Shown one piece after another: positions 1 through 8,482 of a DNA stretch of 64,000 nt. This DNA is from an uncultured Eubacteriales bacterium. GTDB taxonomy: Bacteria > Bacillota > Clostridia > Christensenellales > Borkfalkiaceae. The stretch's first letter is position 1. The number at the start of each line of letters is the position of its first letter. The stretch is from contig CACXGN010000020.1 in assembly GCA_902767225.1 (NCBI GenBank), positions 62,001-126,000 of the forward strand. The letters run 5' to 3'. The notes beneath the pieces were generated by a model. It saw only the letters and a list, made by a program, of their open reading frames with translations, searched no databases and was not told the origin of the DNA. The translations under genes and the position numbers were made by a program.

Positions 1-1
1 A

Positions 2-772
2 TACGGGTTCGATACGGTTATTATCGATACCGCGGGCAGACTTCAAATCGACGAAGATTTGATGAAAGAACTTGAAGACATAAAATCGGAAGTAAACCCC
101 GCGGAAATTCTTCTCGTTGTCGACTCGATGACCGGTCAAGTCGCGGTCGAAGTTGCCGACACTTTCAATAAGCGCTTAGAAGTTACGGGCTTAGTATTAA
201 CTAAACTTGACGGCGACACTCGCGGCGGCGCAACTCTTTCTATGAAAGCGGTGACCGGCAAGCCTATAAAGTTCTGTTCGGTGGGTGAAAAACTCGGCGA
301 TTTAGAGCCTTTCTATCCCGACCGTATGGCAAACCGCATTTTGGGTATGGGAGACGTGCTGTCTCTTATCGAAAAGGCGCAAGAGGCGGTAACCGAAGAA
401 CAGGCGAAAAAGATGGAAAAGAAGTTCCGCGAAAATTCTTTCACGCTTGACGACTTTTTAACGCAGTTTGAAACGATGAATAAAATGGGCGGGCTTAAAG
501 ACGTTATATCCATGCTACCCGGTATGGGAACGAAGTTTAAGATCCGCGAAGAAGATCTGGACGAAAAGCGGCTTTTAACAATGAAAGCGGTAATTCAATC
601 GATGACGATGAAAGAGCGCGAAAACCCTTCGATAATCAACTCGTCGAGAAAGCAGCGTATCGCAAAGGGCAGCGGCACGAGCGTTCAGGAAGTAAACAAG
701 GTTTTAAAACAATTCGAGCAATCGAAACAAATGATGAAACAGATGAAGAACAACAAAATGTTCAGATTTTGA
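2..772 (+). CDS. ffh: Signal recognition particle protein Ffh (3' part)
   Basis: The gene enters from the left edge, so only the last 256 or so codons are present. Ffh is the SRP54-type GTPase that binds 4.5S RNA and hydrophobic signal sequences and delivers ribosomes to FtsY at the membrane. The visible part begins just before the G3 motif DTAGR, continues through the G4 region [10 protein letters not shown], and ends with the methionine-rich M domain ([15 protein letters not shown], and a tail with many Met and Lys). Its place directly upstream of rpsP is the classic Firmicutes order. The N domain and P-loop lie outside the window. Confidence 0.97.
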   Translation, partial: YGFDTVIIDTAGRLQIDEDLMKELEDIKSEVNPAEILLVVDSMTGQVAVEVADTFNKRLEVTGLVLTKLDGDTRGGATLSMKAVTGKPIKFCSVGEKLGDLEPFYPDRMANRILGMGDVLSLIEKAQEAVTEEQAKKMEKKFRENSFTLDDFLTQFETMNKMGGLKDVISMLPGMGTKFKIREEDLDEKRLLTMKAVIQSMTMKERENPSIINSSRKQRIAKGSGTSVQEVNKVLKQFEQSKQMMKQMKNNKMFRF

Positions 773-806
773 TAAATAAGAAAATTTTTTTAAGGAGTAT
801 ATAAAA

Positions 807-1100
807 ATGGCAGTAAAAATGAGATTGACGAGAATGGGCGACAAAAAATCCCCCTTCTACCGTGTAGTAATCACGGACAGCAGAACCGCGCGTGACGGCG
901 CATATATCGATAAGATCGGTTATTATAACCCCACGGCTAACCCCGCGGAAATCGTTATCGACGAAGAAAAGGCGAAAGACTGGATCGCTAAGGGCGTTCA
1001 ACCCACTGAGACGGTTAAAAATATTCTCGTTAATAAGGGCGTAATCGCTAAATCCGACAAACTTTCACCCGCGAAGACCAAAGTAAGAAAATCTAAATAA
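807..1100 (+). CDS. rpsP: 30S ribosomal protein S16
   Basis: Small-subunit ribosomal protein of 97 aa that binds 16S rRNA early in assembly. The N-terminus has the family signature MAVKMRLTRMGDKKSPFYR, followed by the typical VVITDSRTARDG segment; length is normal. A strong AAGGAG ribosome-binding site at 792-797 precedes the ATG. It lies 34 bp after ffh and 13 bp before the KH-domain gene, so it is probably co-transcribed with them. Confidence 0.98.
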   Translation: MAVKMRLTRMGDKKSPFYRVVITDSRTARDGAYIDKIGYYNPTANPAEIVIDEEKAKDWIAKGVQPTETVKNILVNKGVIAKSDKLSPAKTKVRKSK

Positions 1101-1113
1101 TAGCAGGTGAACC

Positions 1114-1359
1114 ATGTTAGATCTTATTAAATACGTCGTTGAAAGTTTTGCGGAAAACAAGGGCGAAATCGAATACGACGTTAGTGAAAACGGCAACGAA
1201 GTTACCGTTACCGTAACGCTTGCGCCCAGCGATATGGGCAAGGTTATCGGCAGACAGGGTAAGATTGCAAAAGCCCTTCGCACGCTCGTTCGCGCAGGGT
1301 CTGTTAAAGAAAACAAAAAATATAACGTAGAAATAAAAGAACGTGGGGAAAAGGAATAA
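1114..1359 (+). CDS. khpA: KH-domain RNA-binding protein KhpA
   Basis: Small 81-aa RNA-binding protein of the KhpA/YlqC family (formerly UPF0109). The GxxG loop of the KH fold is seen as GRQG within DMGKVIGRQGKIAKALRTL. Family members bind many RNAs, often together with KhpB/Jag, and affect cell elongation in pneumococci; that role is known for the family, not shown here. Conserved location between rpsP and rimM supports the call. The ribosome-binding site is a modest AGGTGA shortly before the ATG. Confidence 0.95.
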   Translation: MLDLIKYVVESFAENKGEIEYDVSENGNEVTVTVTLAPSDMGKVIGRQGKIAKALRTLVRAGSVKENKKYNVEIKERGEKE

Positions 1360-1386
1360 TTTTCCCCCGTTTTTCTAAGCGCGAAA

Positions 1387-1893
1387 ATGGAAAAAACATT
1401 TAAAATCGGCTTGATATCAAAGCCGCAGGGGATAAACGGAGAAGTGAAAGTTTATCCGCTGACCGACGATATTAAAAGGTTTTCTTCTTTAAAACAAGCC
1501 GTTATCGGCGGCACTACCGTTAAGATAGAAAAAACCCGCATATGCGGGGATTTTGCCGTTCTTAAAATTTTCGGCATAAGCGATAGGAACGCCGCCGAAA
1601 CTTTAAGGAACAAGTATATAGAAGTCGACCGTGAAAACGCCGTTAAACTTGAAGAAGGCAGATATTTTATCGCAGACCTTATCGGTATGAGCGTTTTTTC
1701 GGACGAAACTTTATTAGGGAAGATCACCGATTTTACGGAGGCTAAAACGCCGTATATCACGGCAATCGATTTAAACGGCAAGATATTCAGGTTTCCCTTT
1801 TTGAAAGACGCGCTTAATATCGTTGACATTGAAAAGGGCGAAATGCACCTTAAAAGCCAAAGATTAAAGGAAATAATTTTATATGAAGATTGA
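1387..1893 (+). CDS. rimM: 16S rRNA processing protein RimM
   Basis: Ribosome maturation factor of 168 aa that assists assembly of the 30S head and binds S19. The N-terminal RimM domain starts FKIGLISKPQGINGEVKVYPLTDD, shown here in shortened form as KIGLISKPQGINGE. The C-terminal PRC-barrel-like half includes FPFLKDALNIVD. No clear Shine-Dalgarno is visible before the ATG, so translation may rely on weak initiation. It overlaps trmD by 11 bp. Confidence 0.95.
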   Translation: MEKTFKIGLISKPQGINGEVKVYPLTDDIKRFSSLKQAVIGGTTVKIEKTRICGDFAVLKIFGISDRNAAETLRNKYIEVDRENAVKLEEGRYFIADLIGMSVFSDETLLGKITDFTEAKTPYITAIDLNGKIFRFPFLKDALNIVDIEKGEMHLKSQRLKEIILYED

Positions 1894-2548
1894 TATTTTA
1901 ACCCTTTTTCCCGATATGTTCGCTCCGCTCAAAGAGAGCATAATCGGCAGGGCGGTTAAAAACGGAAAAATCCAAATAAACGTCCACGATATAAGAGATT
2001 ATACGCTCGATAAGCACAAAAAGTGTGACGACACGCCCTTCGGCGGCGGCGCGGGTATGGTGATGATGGCGCAGCCTATCGCTTCCGCTATCGAAAGCGT
2101 TGATCCCGAACATAAATCAAGGCGGATTTTCCTTTCGCCAAAGGGCAGAGTTTTCAATCAAAATATAGTTAAAGAGTATGCAAAGTTAAGTGATTTGCTC
2201 CTTCTTTGCGGGCATTACGAAGGCGTGGACCAAAGGGTTATAGACCTTTATATAGACGAAGAACTGTCCGTCGGAGACTACGTTTTAACCGGCGGAGAGA
2301 TCCCCGCAATGGCGGTTGCAGACGCGGTCAGCAGATACGTTGACGGGGTAATTAACGAAGCGTCGCTTAACGAAGAAAGTTTTTCGGGCGGGCTTTTAGA
2401 GTATCCGCAATACACTAAGCCGCAAGAGTTTATGGGGCTTAAAGTTCCGGACGTTTTGCTTTCGGGCAATCACGGTGAAATAGCCAAGTGGAGAAAGGAA
2501 AAGGCGGAAGAGATAACCAGAAAAAACCGCCCCGACCTTTTAAAATAA
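1883..2548 (+). CDS. trmD: tRNA (guanine-N1-)-methyltransferase TrmD
   Basis: SPOUT-class enzyme that uses S-adenosylmethionine to methylate G37 at N1 in tRNAs reading CNN codons, preventing +1 frameshifts. The 221-aa protein starts MKIDILTLFPDMF and has the knotted SAM-binding region with LLLCGHYEGVDQR and DYVLTGGEIPAM, all typical. It overlaps the end of rimM; an AAGGAA element within rimM serves as ribosome-binding site. The downstream rbgA start is one base after its stop. Confidence 0.98.
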   Translation: MKIDILTLFPDMFAPLKESIIGRAVKNGKIQINVHDIRDYTLDKHKKCDDTPFGGGAGMVMMAQPIASAIESVDPEHKSRRIFLSPKGRVFNQNIVKEYAKLSDLLLLCGHYEGVDQRVIDLYIDEELSVGDYVLTGGEIPAMAVADAVSRYVDGVINEASLNEESFSGGLLEYPQYTKPQEFMGLKVPDVLLSGNHGEIAKWRKEKAEEITRKNRPDLLK

Positions 2549-2549
2549 T

Positions 2550-3383
2550 ATGCAACATTTACAATGGTTTCCCGGTCATATGACGGCAGCCGTCAGGATG
2601 ATGGAAGAAAACTTAAAATTCGTGGACGGGGTTTTGCTCGTTTTAGACGCAAGAGCGCCGAGATCATCTATAAACGGCAAACTCGAAAGGCTTTTTTCAA
2701 ACAAAAAAGTTTTATATCTACTTAATAAATCCGATCTTGCCGACGATAAAAAATTAAGGGAAACGATAAGTCAATTTAAATCGGAAGGAAAAGAGGCTAT
2801 CGCCGTTTCCGCACTCGATAAAAAGGCAACCGACTTTTTATACGATAAGATGTTTATTCTGTTAAAGGATAAACTTTTAAAAAATAAAGAAAAAGGCGTG
2901 TTTAAGCCTATTCGGTTTATGGTGGCGGGTATTCCGAATACGGGAAAGTCCACTATTATAAACGCGCTTACCGGCGGCAAAAAGGCAATAACCGGCGATA
3001 AGGCGGGCGTTACGCGCGGCAAACAATGGGTTAGAATAAAAGAGTTGGAACTTTTAGATACTCCCGGCACAATGCCGCCTGCGTTTGAAAACCAAACTTT
3101 TGCCAAGCACCTTGCGTATATCGGAAGTCTTAACGACGCGAATATCGATATGGGCGATCTTGCCTTTGAATTTATTTCGGAGATGAAAGAACTTTATCCC
3201 GAACTTATAAAAGATAAATACGGTATCGAAGATATAAATCTACCGCCGCTTGAAATAATGAACGCAATTTGCGTCCGCCGCGGGTTTTTGATGCGCGGCG
3301 GCGAATTTGACTATGATCGTTGTGCAAAGGCGATTATAGACGATTTCAGAAAGGGCAGAATAGGCAAAGTGGTGCTTGACTGA
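2550..3383 (+). CDS. rbgA: Ribosome biogenesis GTPase RbgA (YlqF)
   Basis: Circularly permuted GTPase needed for late 50S subunit assembly. The motif order is permuted as expected: G4 (NKSD, about residue 59) precedes G1 (GIPNTGKST, about residue 127), then G2 region (GVTRG) and G3 (DTPG). The N-terminus WFPGHM is the hallmark of the YlqF/YawG group. Length of 277 aa is normal. In Bacillus it lies after rplS; here it follows trmD directly, so the order is rearranged. Confidence 0.97.
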   Translation: MQHLQWFPGHMTAAVRMMEENLKFVDGVLLVLDARAPRSSINGKLERLFSNKKVLYLLNKSDLADDKKLRETISQFKSEGKEAIAVSALDKKATDFLYDKMFILLKDKLLKNKEKGVFKPIRFMVAGIPNTGKSTIINALTGGKKAITGDKAGVTRGKQWVRIKELELLDTPGTMPPAFENQTFAKHLAYIGSLNDANIDMGDLAFEFISEMKELYPELIKDKYGIEDINLPPLEIMNAICVRRGFLMRGGEFDYDRCAKAIIDDFRKGRIGKVVLD

Positions 3384-3384
3384 T

Positions 3385-3996
3385 ATGGATAATCTTTTAT
3401 ACGAAAGAAAATATTTGGATAAAGGCTATAAATTCGTTGCGGGGGTAGACGAAGTGGGTAGAGGTCCGCTTGCGGGCCCCGTCGTATGCTGTGCGATAAT
3501 TATGCCGACGGACGAAATTATAGAAGGCGTTACCGACAGCAAAAAACTTTCCGAAAAAAAGAGAGAAACTCTTGCAGAAATCATAAAAGAAAAGGCGATA
3601 GCCTATAAAATTTACGAAATTTGGCAAGATGAAATAGACGAGATAAATATTCTTTCCGCGGTGAAAAAATGCATGACCGGTGCAGTTAACGGGCTTGCGG
3701 TAAAACCCGATATAACGCTTGTAGACGGGGTGGATACTCATCTTCCGATAAACGCGGAATATATCGTTAAAGGCGACTTTAAAAGTTATACTATCGGGTG
3801 CGCGTCTATCGTTGCGAAAGTTTACCGTGACAATATGATGAAAGAGTTCGCCAAAACTTATCCCGAATACGGTTTTGAAAAACACAAAGGCTACGGCACC
3901 AAGGCGCATATAGATAAAATAAGGGAGATAGGACCTTGCAAACTTCACAGAAAGACCTTCATAAAAAACTTCTGGGACGAGCAGGAGAAAAGATAG
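3385..3996 (+). CDS. rnhB: Ribonuclease HII
   Basis: Endonuclease that cuts RNA in RNA-DNA hybrids and initiates ribonucleotide excision. The catalytic signature AGVDEVGRGPLAGPVV carries the first Asp and Glu; further acidic residues occur in LVDGVD and in the DNMM region, with the conserved Tyr in YGFEKHKGYGT. I chose the ATG at 3385, two bases after the rbgA stop; an in-frame TTG at 3376 inside rbgA would add three residues. Its 3' end overlaps yraN by about 61 bp. Confidence 0.96.
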   Translation: MDNLLYERKYLDKGYKFVAGVDEVGRGPLAGPVVCCAIIMPTDEIIEGVTDSKKLSEKKRETLAEIIKEKAIAYKIYEIWQDEIDEINILSAVKKCMTGAVNGLAVKPDITLVDGVDTHLPINAEYIVKGDFKSYTIGCASIVAKVYRDNMMKEFAKTYPEYGFEKHKGYGTKAHIDKIREIGPCKLHRKTFIKNFWDEQEKR

Positions 3997-4301
3997 CGGT
4001 AAATTATCTTAAAAAGAACGCCTATAAGGTGGTTGAAACCAACTTTAAGAACAAGATAGGCGAGATAGATATTATCGCAGAAAAGGATAACGTTACCGTC
4101 TTTGTTGAGGTCAAAACTCGAAGTTCGGACTTTTTCGGCGCACCGTCCGAGGCGGTGGATAAAAATAAACGCAGAAAGTATTTTTTGGTTGCGAGCGACT
4201 ATCTTGCAAGAAATAAAAAAACGGACAGCGAGTGCCGATTTGACGTTATAGAGATAGAAGACGGCAAGATAAATCATATCGAAAACGCTTTTTACGCGTA
4301 A
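3936..4301 (+). CDS. yraN: YraN/UPF0102 family nuclease-like protein
   Basis: A 121-aa protein of the UPF0102 (YraN) family, which has a restriction-endonuclease-like fold and no settled function. Diagnostic pieces are LGRAGEKIAVNYLKK, the acidic NKIGEIDIIAEKD, and FVEVKTRSS, giving the E-x(n)-D-x(n)-ExK pattern of the PD-(D/E)XK superfamily. The start is a TTG preceded by an AGGGAGATAGGA element inside rnhB, and the overlap with rnhB is translationally plausible. The rnhB-yraN pairing is common in bacteria. Confidence 0.92.
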   Translation: MQTSQKDLHKKLLGRAGEKIAVNYLKKNAYKVVETNFKNKIGEIDIIAEKDNVTVFVEVKTRSSDFFGAPSEAVDKNKRRKYFLVASDYLARNKKTDSECRFDVIEIEDGKINHIENAFYA

Positions 4302-4325
4302 ATATAAAAAATGGCTTAAAAACAG

Positions 4326-4354
4326 TTGCAAAACAGAAAAAATTGTGGTAATAT
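4326..4354 (+). promoter_or_regulatory. Promoter of rplS
   Basis: A -35 box TTGCAA (4326-4331) and a -10 box TAATAT (4349-4354) are separated by 17 bp. It separates rplS from the upstream operon and would start a transcript near 4361, just before the leader hairpin. Confidence 0.65.
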
Positions 4355-4360
4355 AATATG

Positions 4361-4410
4361 GCTTTCGGACGTTCCTCTATCTTCGATAAGAACGTTTAGT
4401 AAATAGGAGG
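4361..4410 (+). promoter_or_regulatory. rplS 5' leader with hairpin (L19 leader-like)
   Basis: The predicted leader has a 7-bp stem, 4368-4374 (GACGTTC) with 4390-4396 (GAACGTT, one G-U pair), enclosing a second stem 4378-4381 (TATC) with 4385-4388 (GATA). It ends at the AGGAGG ribosome-binding site, 4405-4410. L19 leader RNAs that mediate autoregulation by ribosomal protein L19 are known in Firmicutes. Whether this one fits that family model is an inference. Confidence 0.5.
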
Positions 4411-4419
4411 TAAAAGCAA

Positions 4420-4767
4420 ATGAGCAGCATAATCGATGCTATAAATCAAGAAAACTTAAAGAAAGAACTTCCGGAATTTTCCGTTGGCGACACGGTTAAA
4501 GTTTTGGTAAAAGTAAAAGAAGGCGACAGAGAAAGAATTCAGGCTTTTGAAGGAATCGTTATCGCAAGAAAGAACGGCGGTATTTCCGAAACGTTTACCG
4601 TTCGTCGTTTATCTTTCGGCGTAGGCGTTGAAAAAACTTTCCCGATCCACTCGCCGAAGGTTGTCGATATTCAGGTAATCCGTCGCGGTAAAGTTGCCCG
4701 CGCAAAACTCTATTATTTAAGAGAAAGAACGGGTAAGGCAGCCAAAGTTAAAGAAATTAAAAAATAA
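4420..4767 (+). CDS. rplS: 50S ribosomal protein L19
   Basis: Large-subunit protein of 115 aa at the 30S-50S interface. The family signature is clear: [30 protein letters not shown] and [18 protein letters not shown], each shown as a short piece. Length is normal. An excellent AGGAGG ribosome-binding site lies 9 bases upstream. Unlike in most Firmicutes, it is separated from trmD by rbgA, rnhB and yraN and has its own promoter, leader and terminator, so it is probably a monocistronic unit. Confidence 0.98.
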   Translation: MSSIIDAINQENLKKELPEFSVGDTVKVLVKVKEGDRERIQAFEGIVIARKNGGISETFTVRRLSFGVGVEKTFPIHSPKVVDIQVIRRGKVARAKLYYLRERTGKAAKVKEIKK

Positions 4768-4787
4768 TAATTTTACGACAAAAGGAA

Positions 4788-4818
4788 GAATTCGCAAAGT
4801 TTGCGGATTCTTTTTTTC
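4788..4818 (+). terminator. Intrinsic terminator of rplS
   Basis: Stem formed by GAATTCGCA (from 4788) and TGCGGATTC (ending 4810, one G-U pair), followed by a run of seven T. Confidence 0.85.
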
Positions 4819-4932
4819 TTGCGGTGAAAAAAGCGGATAAAGGCCCATAATATATAATTAAATATTAAATTATTAATATTTATTTTTAAATTATTTACTT
4901 TTAAATAAAAATAATATATAATATTTTTTATA

Positions 4933-4956
4933 ATGCCGCTAAATATCGTGCGGCAT
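4933..4956 (+). promoter_or_regulatory. Hairpin in the 5' region of the PMT-type gene
   Basis: Perfect inverted repeat ATGCCGC (4933-4939) / GCGGCAT (4950-4956) with a 10-nt spacer, in an otherwise very A+T-rich stretch of about 170 bp between the rplS terminator and the next gene. It could be a leader hairpin or an operator; there is no T-run after it. Confidence 0.4.
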
Positions 4957-4991
4957 ATAAAAAGTTTATGTATTTCACGGTGGGAGAAATT

Positions 4992-6968
4992 ATGAGAAGT
5001 TTTCTTAAAAATCCTGTTAAGATAGTTTTTGCTATCCTTATCGTTTGTTTTATCGCCTTATCTTCGATAGGTCTCGGCAATCTTGCCGCGCCGTCTTCTT
5101 ATTATCAAACGGGGGAGCTTGAAAAATCTTCTTATCTTGACGCCGTGTGCTATAAATTAGATACCGAAGATTTCAGCAGGATCAAATATTGCTACGTAAG
5201 TTTCGGTTCGGCGTCTATCGGTAAATCGGAAGACGAAACGGTTGGGCTTAAATTGAGATGCGCAACTTCCGAAACGTCTAATATGACAAGCGTTACGGTT
5301 AAAAGCGATAATCTTAAAAACGGTTTTGAAAGTTTATCGGTATCCGGCTGGAATTTGGTTGCGGATATCGACAGATCGATAAATTATAAATATTTTTTGA
5401 TCACCTGTTCGGACGCGCTTAAAATAAACGAAGTGGTGTTCGTCGGCAAAAAGGCGGACGAAACGCTTGCGGTTATCCCGCTGACTTCGGTGGGATCTGG
5501 CGCAAGGGCAAAAGACGATACTACTTCGATTGAAAAGAGTTTGGAGTTTGCAAGAACCACCGAGGCAAAAGCAAAAGCAAACGTTTTAATCGACGAACAG
5601 AGTAAGTTTCATATCTCTGCGATAGGAGAAGACGGAGTATATACGTCAAGCAGAAACGAAAGACTTACCGAAACCGAATACTACACGGTTGAAAGCATAA
5701 GAAACGTCGTTTCGGGCAGAAGTTTTTATATCGATAAAACAACGAACCCGCTCGGGCAATACGTTATGGCGATAGGAACTGCTATCTTCGGATATAATAC
5801 TTTCGGCGTTAGGGTGATGCCGCTTGTCTTTACCGTAGCCACGATAATTCTTCTATTCTTTTTAGGTAAACTATTATTCGGAAAAGAAATAGAAGGGTTG
5901 CTCTTCGCCTTCCTTTTCGCGGTAGGGGGATACGCTTTATCTACCGCAACGCTCGGCGTTGCCGATCCGATATTCGCGTTCTTTATAATCCTTTCCTTTA
6001 TGGCGTTTATTAAGTTCTACAAAAAGGGTATAAGCAAAAAGTCGCCCGCAAAAAGTTATTTAAACCTTTTGCTCGGCGGGGTATCTTTCGCGGTAGCGTT
6101 TGCCGTCAAGTCGCAAGCAGTATATTTTGCGGCGGGAATAATAGCACTATTCGTTATAGGTCTTATAAGGCAGTATAACGCATACCGTCAAAAGCGCTTT
6201 ATCGCAGAAGGCGACGAAATTTCGGTTTTGGAAGTTAAATCGGCTTATAAACAAAAACTTTTAAACTCGCTAGTTATCGGCGGGGTGGGAATAATTATTC
6301 TTCCCATAGTATTGATCATTTTAACGTATCTTATCGCAAACTCCGCATACGGCGGACTATACGGAAACTATAACGTGTTTAACTACGCGTTTACTAATTT
6401 AAGTCAGTCCTTTACCGCTAAACTTGTAAACACCGCCGAAACTTACGCGCCCGTAAGTTTTGCGATAAATTACGGCTGGTTATCTATCGGCGGCAATAAG
6501 TTCGTTTTCGGAAATATCGTGCTTACCTTTATAAATCTTTTCTCGCTGGTGTTCGGCACGGCAACTATTATCGGCGCGCTTATCGAAAGCAGAAAATCGG
6601 GAATAGATAAAGAAACCAAGTCCGCACTTATTATGCCGTTCGTTTTCTTTGCGGCAATGCTTATTTCTTGGGTAATATTAAATAGTGCCGTCTGCGGCAC
6701 GGAAACCGCTTTATGCTATCTTGTTCCGAGTATATTAGCAAGCGGGATCACGATCACTATCCATAACTATTTAACCGTTAAAGACGTTAAAGCGGTAATT
6801 AAAACTAAAAAAATCGGTATATCCGTTACGGGGATTATAACCGCAATACTTCTCGTTGCAATAACGGTTGTGTTTGCACTTTCCGTTCCCGCGTTTATCG
6901 GATTATCCGTCCCCGAAGGGTTGTATTCATTTAACGTTTTATATAAAGCTGCATTGACGGTGGCGTGA
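4992..6968 (+). CDS. Membrane glycosyltransferase-like protein, PMT/ArnT type
   Basis: A 658-aa polytopic membrane protein. After an N-terminal membrane segment there is an external domain of about 200 residues, then a region resembling dolichyl-phosphate-mannose mannosyltransferases and lipid-linked-sugar transferases: NPLGQYVMAIGTAIFGYNTFG followed by RVMPLVFTVATIILLFFLG (cut here at family-like breaks), and about nine further membrane segments. The usual HPPLGK is NPLGQ, so the substrate and activity are uncertain. I chose the ATG at 4992 because GGGAG lies 7 bases upstream; an ATG at 4968 lacks such a site. It may glycosylate surface proteins or wall polymers (inference). Confidence 0.6.
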   Translation: MRSFLKNPVKIVFAILIVCFIALSSIGLGNLAAPSSYYQTGELEKSSYLDAVCYKLDTEDFSRIKYCYVSFGSASIGKSEDETVGLKLRCATSETSNMTSVTVKSDNLKNGFESLSVSGWNLVADIDRSINYKYFLITCSDALKINEVVFVGKKADETLAVIPLTSVGSGARAKDDTTSIEKSLEFARTTEAKAKANVLIDEQSKFHISAIGEDGVYTSSRNERLTETEYYTVESIRNVVSGRSFYIDKTTNPLGQYVMAIGTAIFGYNTFGVRVMPLVFTVATIILLFFLGKLLFGKEIEGLLFAFLFAVGGYALSTATLGVADPIFAFFIILSFMAFIKFYKKGISKKSPAKSYLNLLLGGVSFAVAFAVKSQAVYFAAGIIALFVIGLIRQYNAYRQKRFIAEGDEISVLEVKSAYKQKLLNSLVIGGVGIIILPIVLIILTYLIANSAYGGLYGNYNVFNYAFTNLSQSFTAKLVNTAETYAPVSFAINYGWLSIGGNKFVFGNIVLTFINLFSLVFGTATIIGALIESRKSGIDKETKSALIMPFVFFAAMLISWVILNSAVCGTETALCYLVPSILASGITITIHNYLTVKDVKAVIKTKKIGISVTGIITAILLVAITVVFALSVPAFIGLSVPEGLYSFNVLYKAALTVA

Positions 6969-6969
6969 T

Positions 6970-8481
6970 ATGATAGCCAAGATAAACAGTTTTGCATTAG
7001 TAGGGTTAGGTGGAATACCCATTAATGTCGAAGTGGACGTGAACAACGGTATACCCGCGTTTGAAATAGTAGGGCTTGCTGATACCGCGGTTAAAGAAGC
7101 GAAAGAACGCGTTAGATCGGCGCTTAAAAACAGCGGCAGAATATTACCGTCAAAACGCATAACGGCGAACTTCGCACCGGCAGACGTTAAAAAAGAAGGC
7201 TCGGCTTTCGACCTTCCGCTTGCGGTCGGCGTACTTAAAGCGACTGCGCAACTTATAGCGGAGTTTAGCGACGTGGTATTTTTGGGCGAGCTTTCGCTCG
7301 ACGGGGAATTAAGACGAATTAACGGCGTTTTGCCCTTGATAATTTCGGCGTTCTCCGCGGGGTATAAAAAATTCGTTATCCCGAAAGAAAACGTTAAAGA
7401 AGCGTCTTTCGTGGAAGGCGTTACCGTTTACGGGGCTAAAAACTTAAACGAAGTTATAGATCATTTATCCGGCTTAAAGCCGATCGAACCCGCCGTATGC
7501 GGGCAGTTTTCTGAAAGTTTTGTCAAGCCGAACTACAATATAGATTTATCGTTGGTAAAAGGGCAAAAGACTGCAAAGCGCGCTTTGGAAGTCGCCGTGT
7601 CAGGCGGGCACAACATACTTTTCGTCGGCGCTCCGGGAACGGGAAAAACAATGCTGGCAAAATGCATACCGACTATTATGCCGGATATGACTTTCTCCGA
7701 AGCCTTGGAAACTACCAAAATCCACTCTATCGCGGGGCTTATAAACCCCGAAGAAGGAATAGTATTTAATAGACCGTTCAGAAGCCCGCACCATACCGCG
7801 TCTACCGTGGCGATGACGGGCGGCGGGTCGACAGTTCGCCCGGGCGAGATAAGTTTTGCGCATAACGGGGTGCTGTTTTTAGACGAAATGCCGGAATATA
7901 ACCGCTCTACGCTCGAAGCACTACGTCAGCCATTGGAAGACGGGGTTATAAACGTAAGCCGCTCGGCGGGAACGATAACTTTCCCAGCGAACTTTATTCT
8001 TTGCGGAAGCATGAACCCGTGCCCTTGCGGAAACTACGGATCGGCAACGAAAGAGTGCACCTGTTCGCCTAGCCAGATAGCAAGGTATAAAGCGAAAATT
8101 TCAGGTCCGCTTCTCGATAGGATCGATTTGCAGATACAGGTTGACGAAGTTAAATATTCGGAACTATCTGATGACAGCGAGGCGGAAACTTCGGAAACGG
8201 TTAAAAAGCGCGTCAACAGGACGAGACTTATTCAAAAGGAAAGATTTATTGAAGACGGTATTTTAACCAACGCCGATATGGGCGAAAAGCAGATAAAAAA
8301 ATACTGTAAACTTTCCCCCGACTGCGAAAAACTGTTAAAGAACGCATACGAAAGTTTAAGCCTTTCTCCGAGGGCTCGCAGCAGAATAATAAAGGTCGCA
8401 AGAACGATAGCCGATATGGCTTGTTATGAAGATATAAAACCCGAGCATATATTAGAAGCGATAAGTTATCGCCATAGTTAA
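6970..8481 (+). CDS. comM: YifB/ComM family Mg-chelatase-like AAA+ ATPase
   Basis: A 503-aa AAA+ protein. The N-terminal lobe resembles Lon-type substrate domains (VGLADTAVKEAKERVRSA); then Walker A GAPGTGKTM (about residue 219), Walker B FLDEMPEY, and the Mg-chelatase C-terminal part with SMNPCPCGNYG. In Gram-negatives ComM is a helicase that promotes branch migration during natural transformation. Its stop is followed one base later by dprA, another transformation gene, which supports a role in DNA uptake or recombination. Confidence 0.95.
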   Translation: MIAKINSFALVGLGGIPINVEVDVNNGIPAFEIVGLADTAVKEAKERVRSALKNSGRILPSKRITANFAPADVKKEGSAFDLPLAVGVLKATAQLIAEFSDVVFLGELSLDGELRRINGVLPLIISAFSAGYKKFVIPKENVKEASFVEGVTVYGAKNLNEVIDHLSGLKPIEPAVCGQFSESFVKPNYNIDLSLVKGQKTAKRALEVAVSGGHNILFVGAPGTGKTMLAKCIPTIMPDMTFSEALETTKIHSIAGLINPEEGIVFNRPFRSPHHTASTVAMTGGGSTVRPGEISFAHNGVLFLDEMPEYNRSTLEALRQPLEDGVINVSRSAGTITFPANFILCGSMNPCPCGNYGSATKECTCSPSQIARYKAKISGPLLDRIDLQIQVDEVKYSELSDDSEAETSETVKKRVNRTRLIQKERFIEDGILTNADMGEKQIKKYCKLSPDCEKLLKNAYESLSLSPRARSRIIKVARTIADMACYEDIKPEHILEAISYRHS

Positions 8482-8482
8482 A

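Noticed and set aside
3397-3948. Minus-strand open frame of 183 codons
   Set aside because: Antisense to rnhB, whose catalytic motifs are clear.
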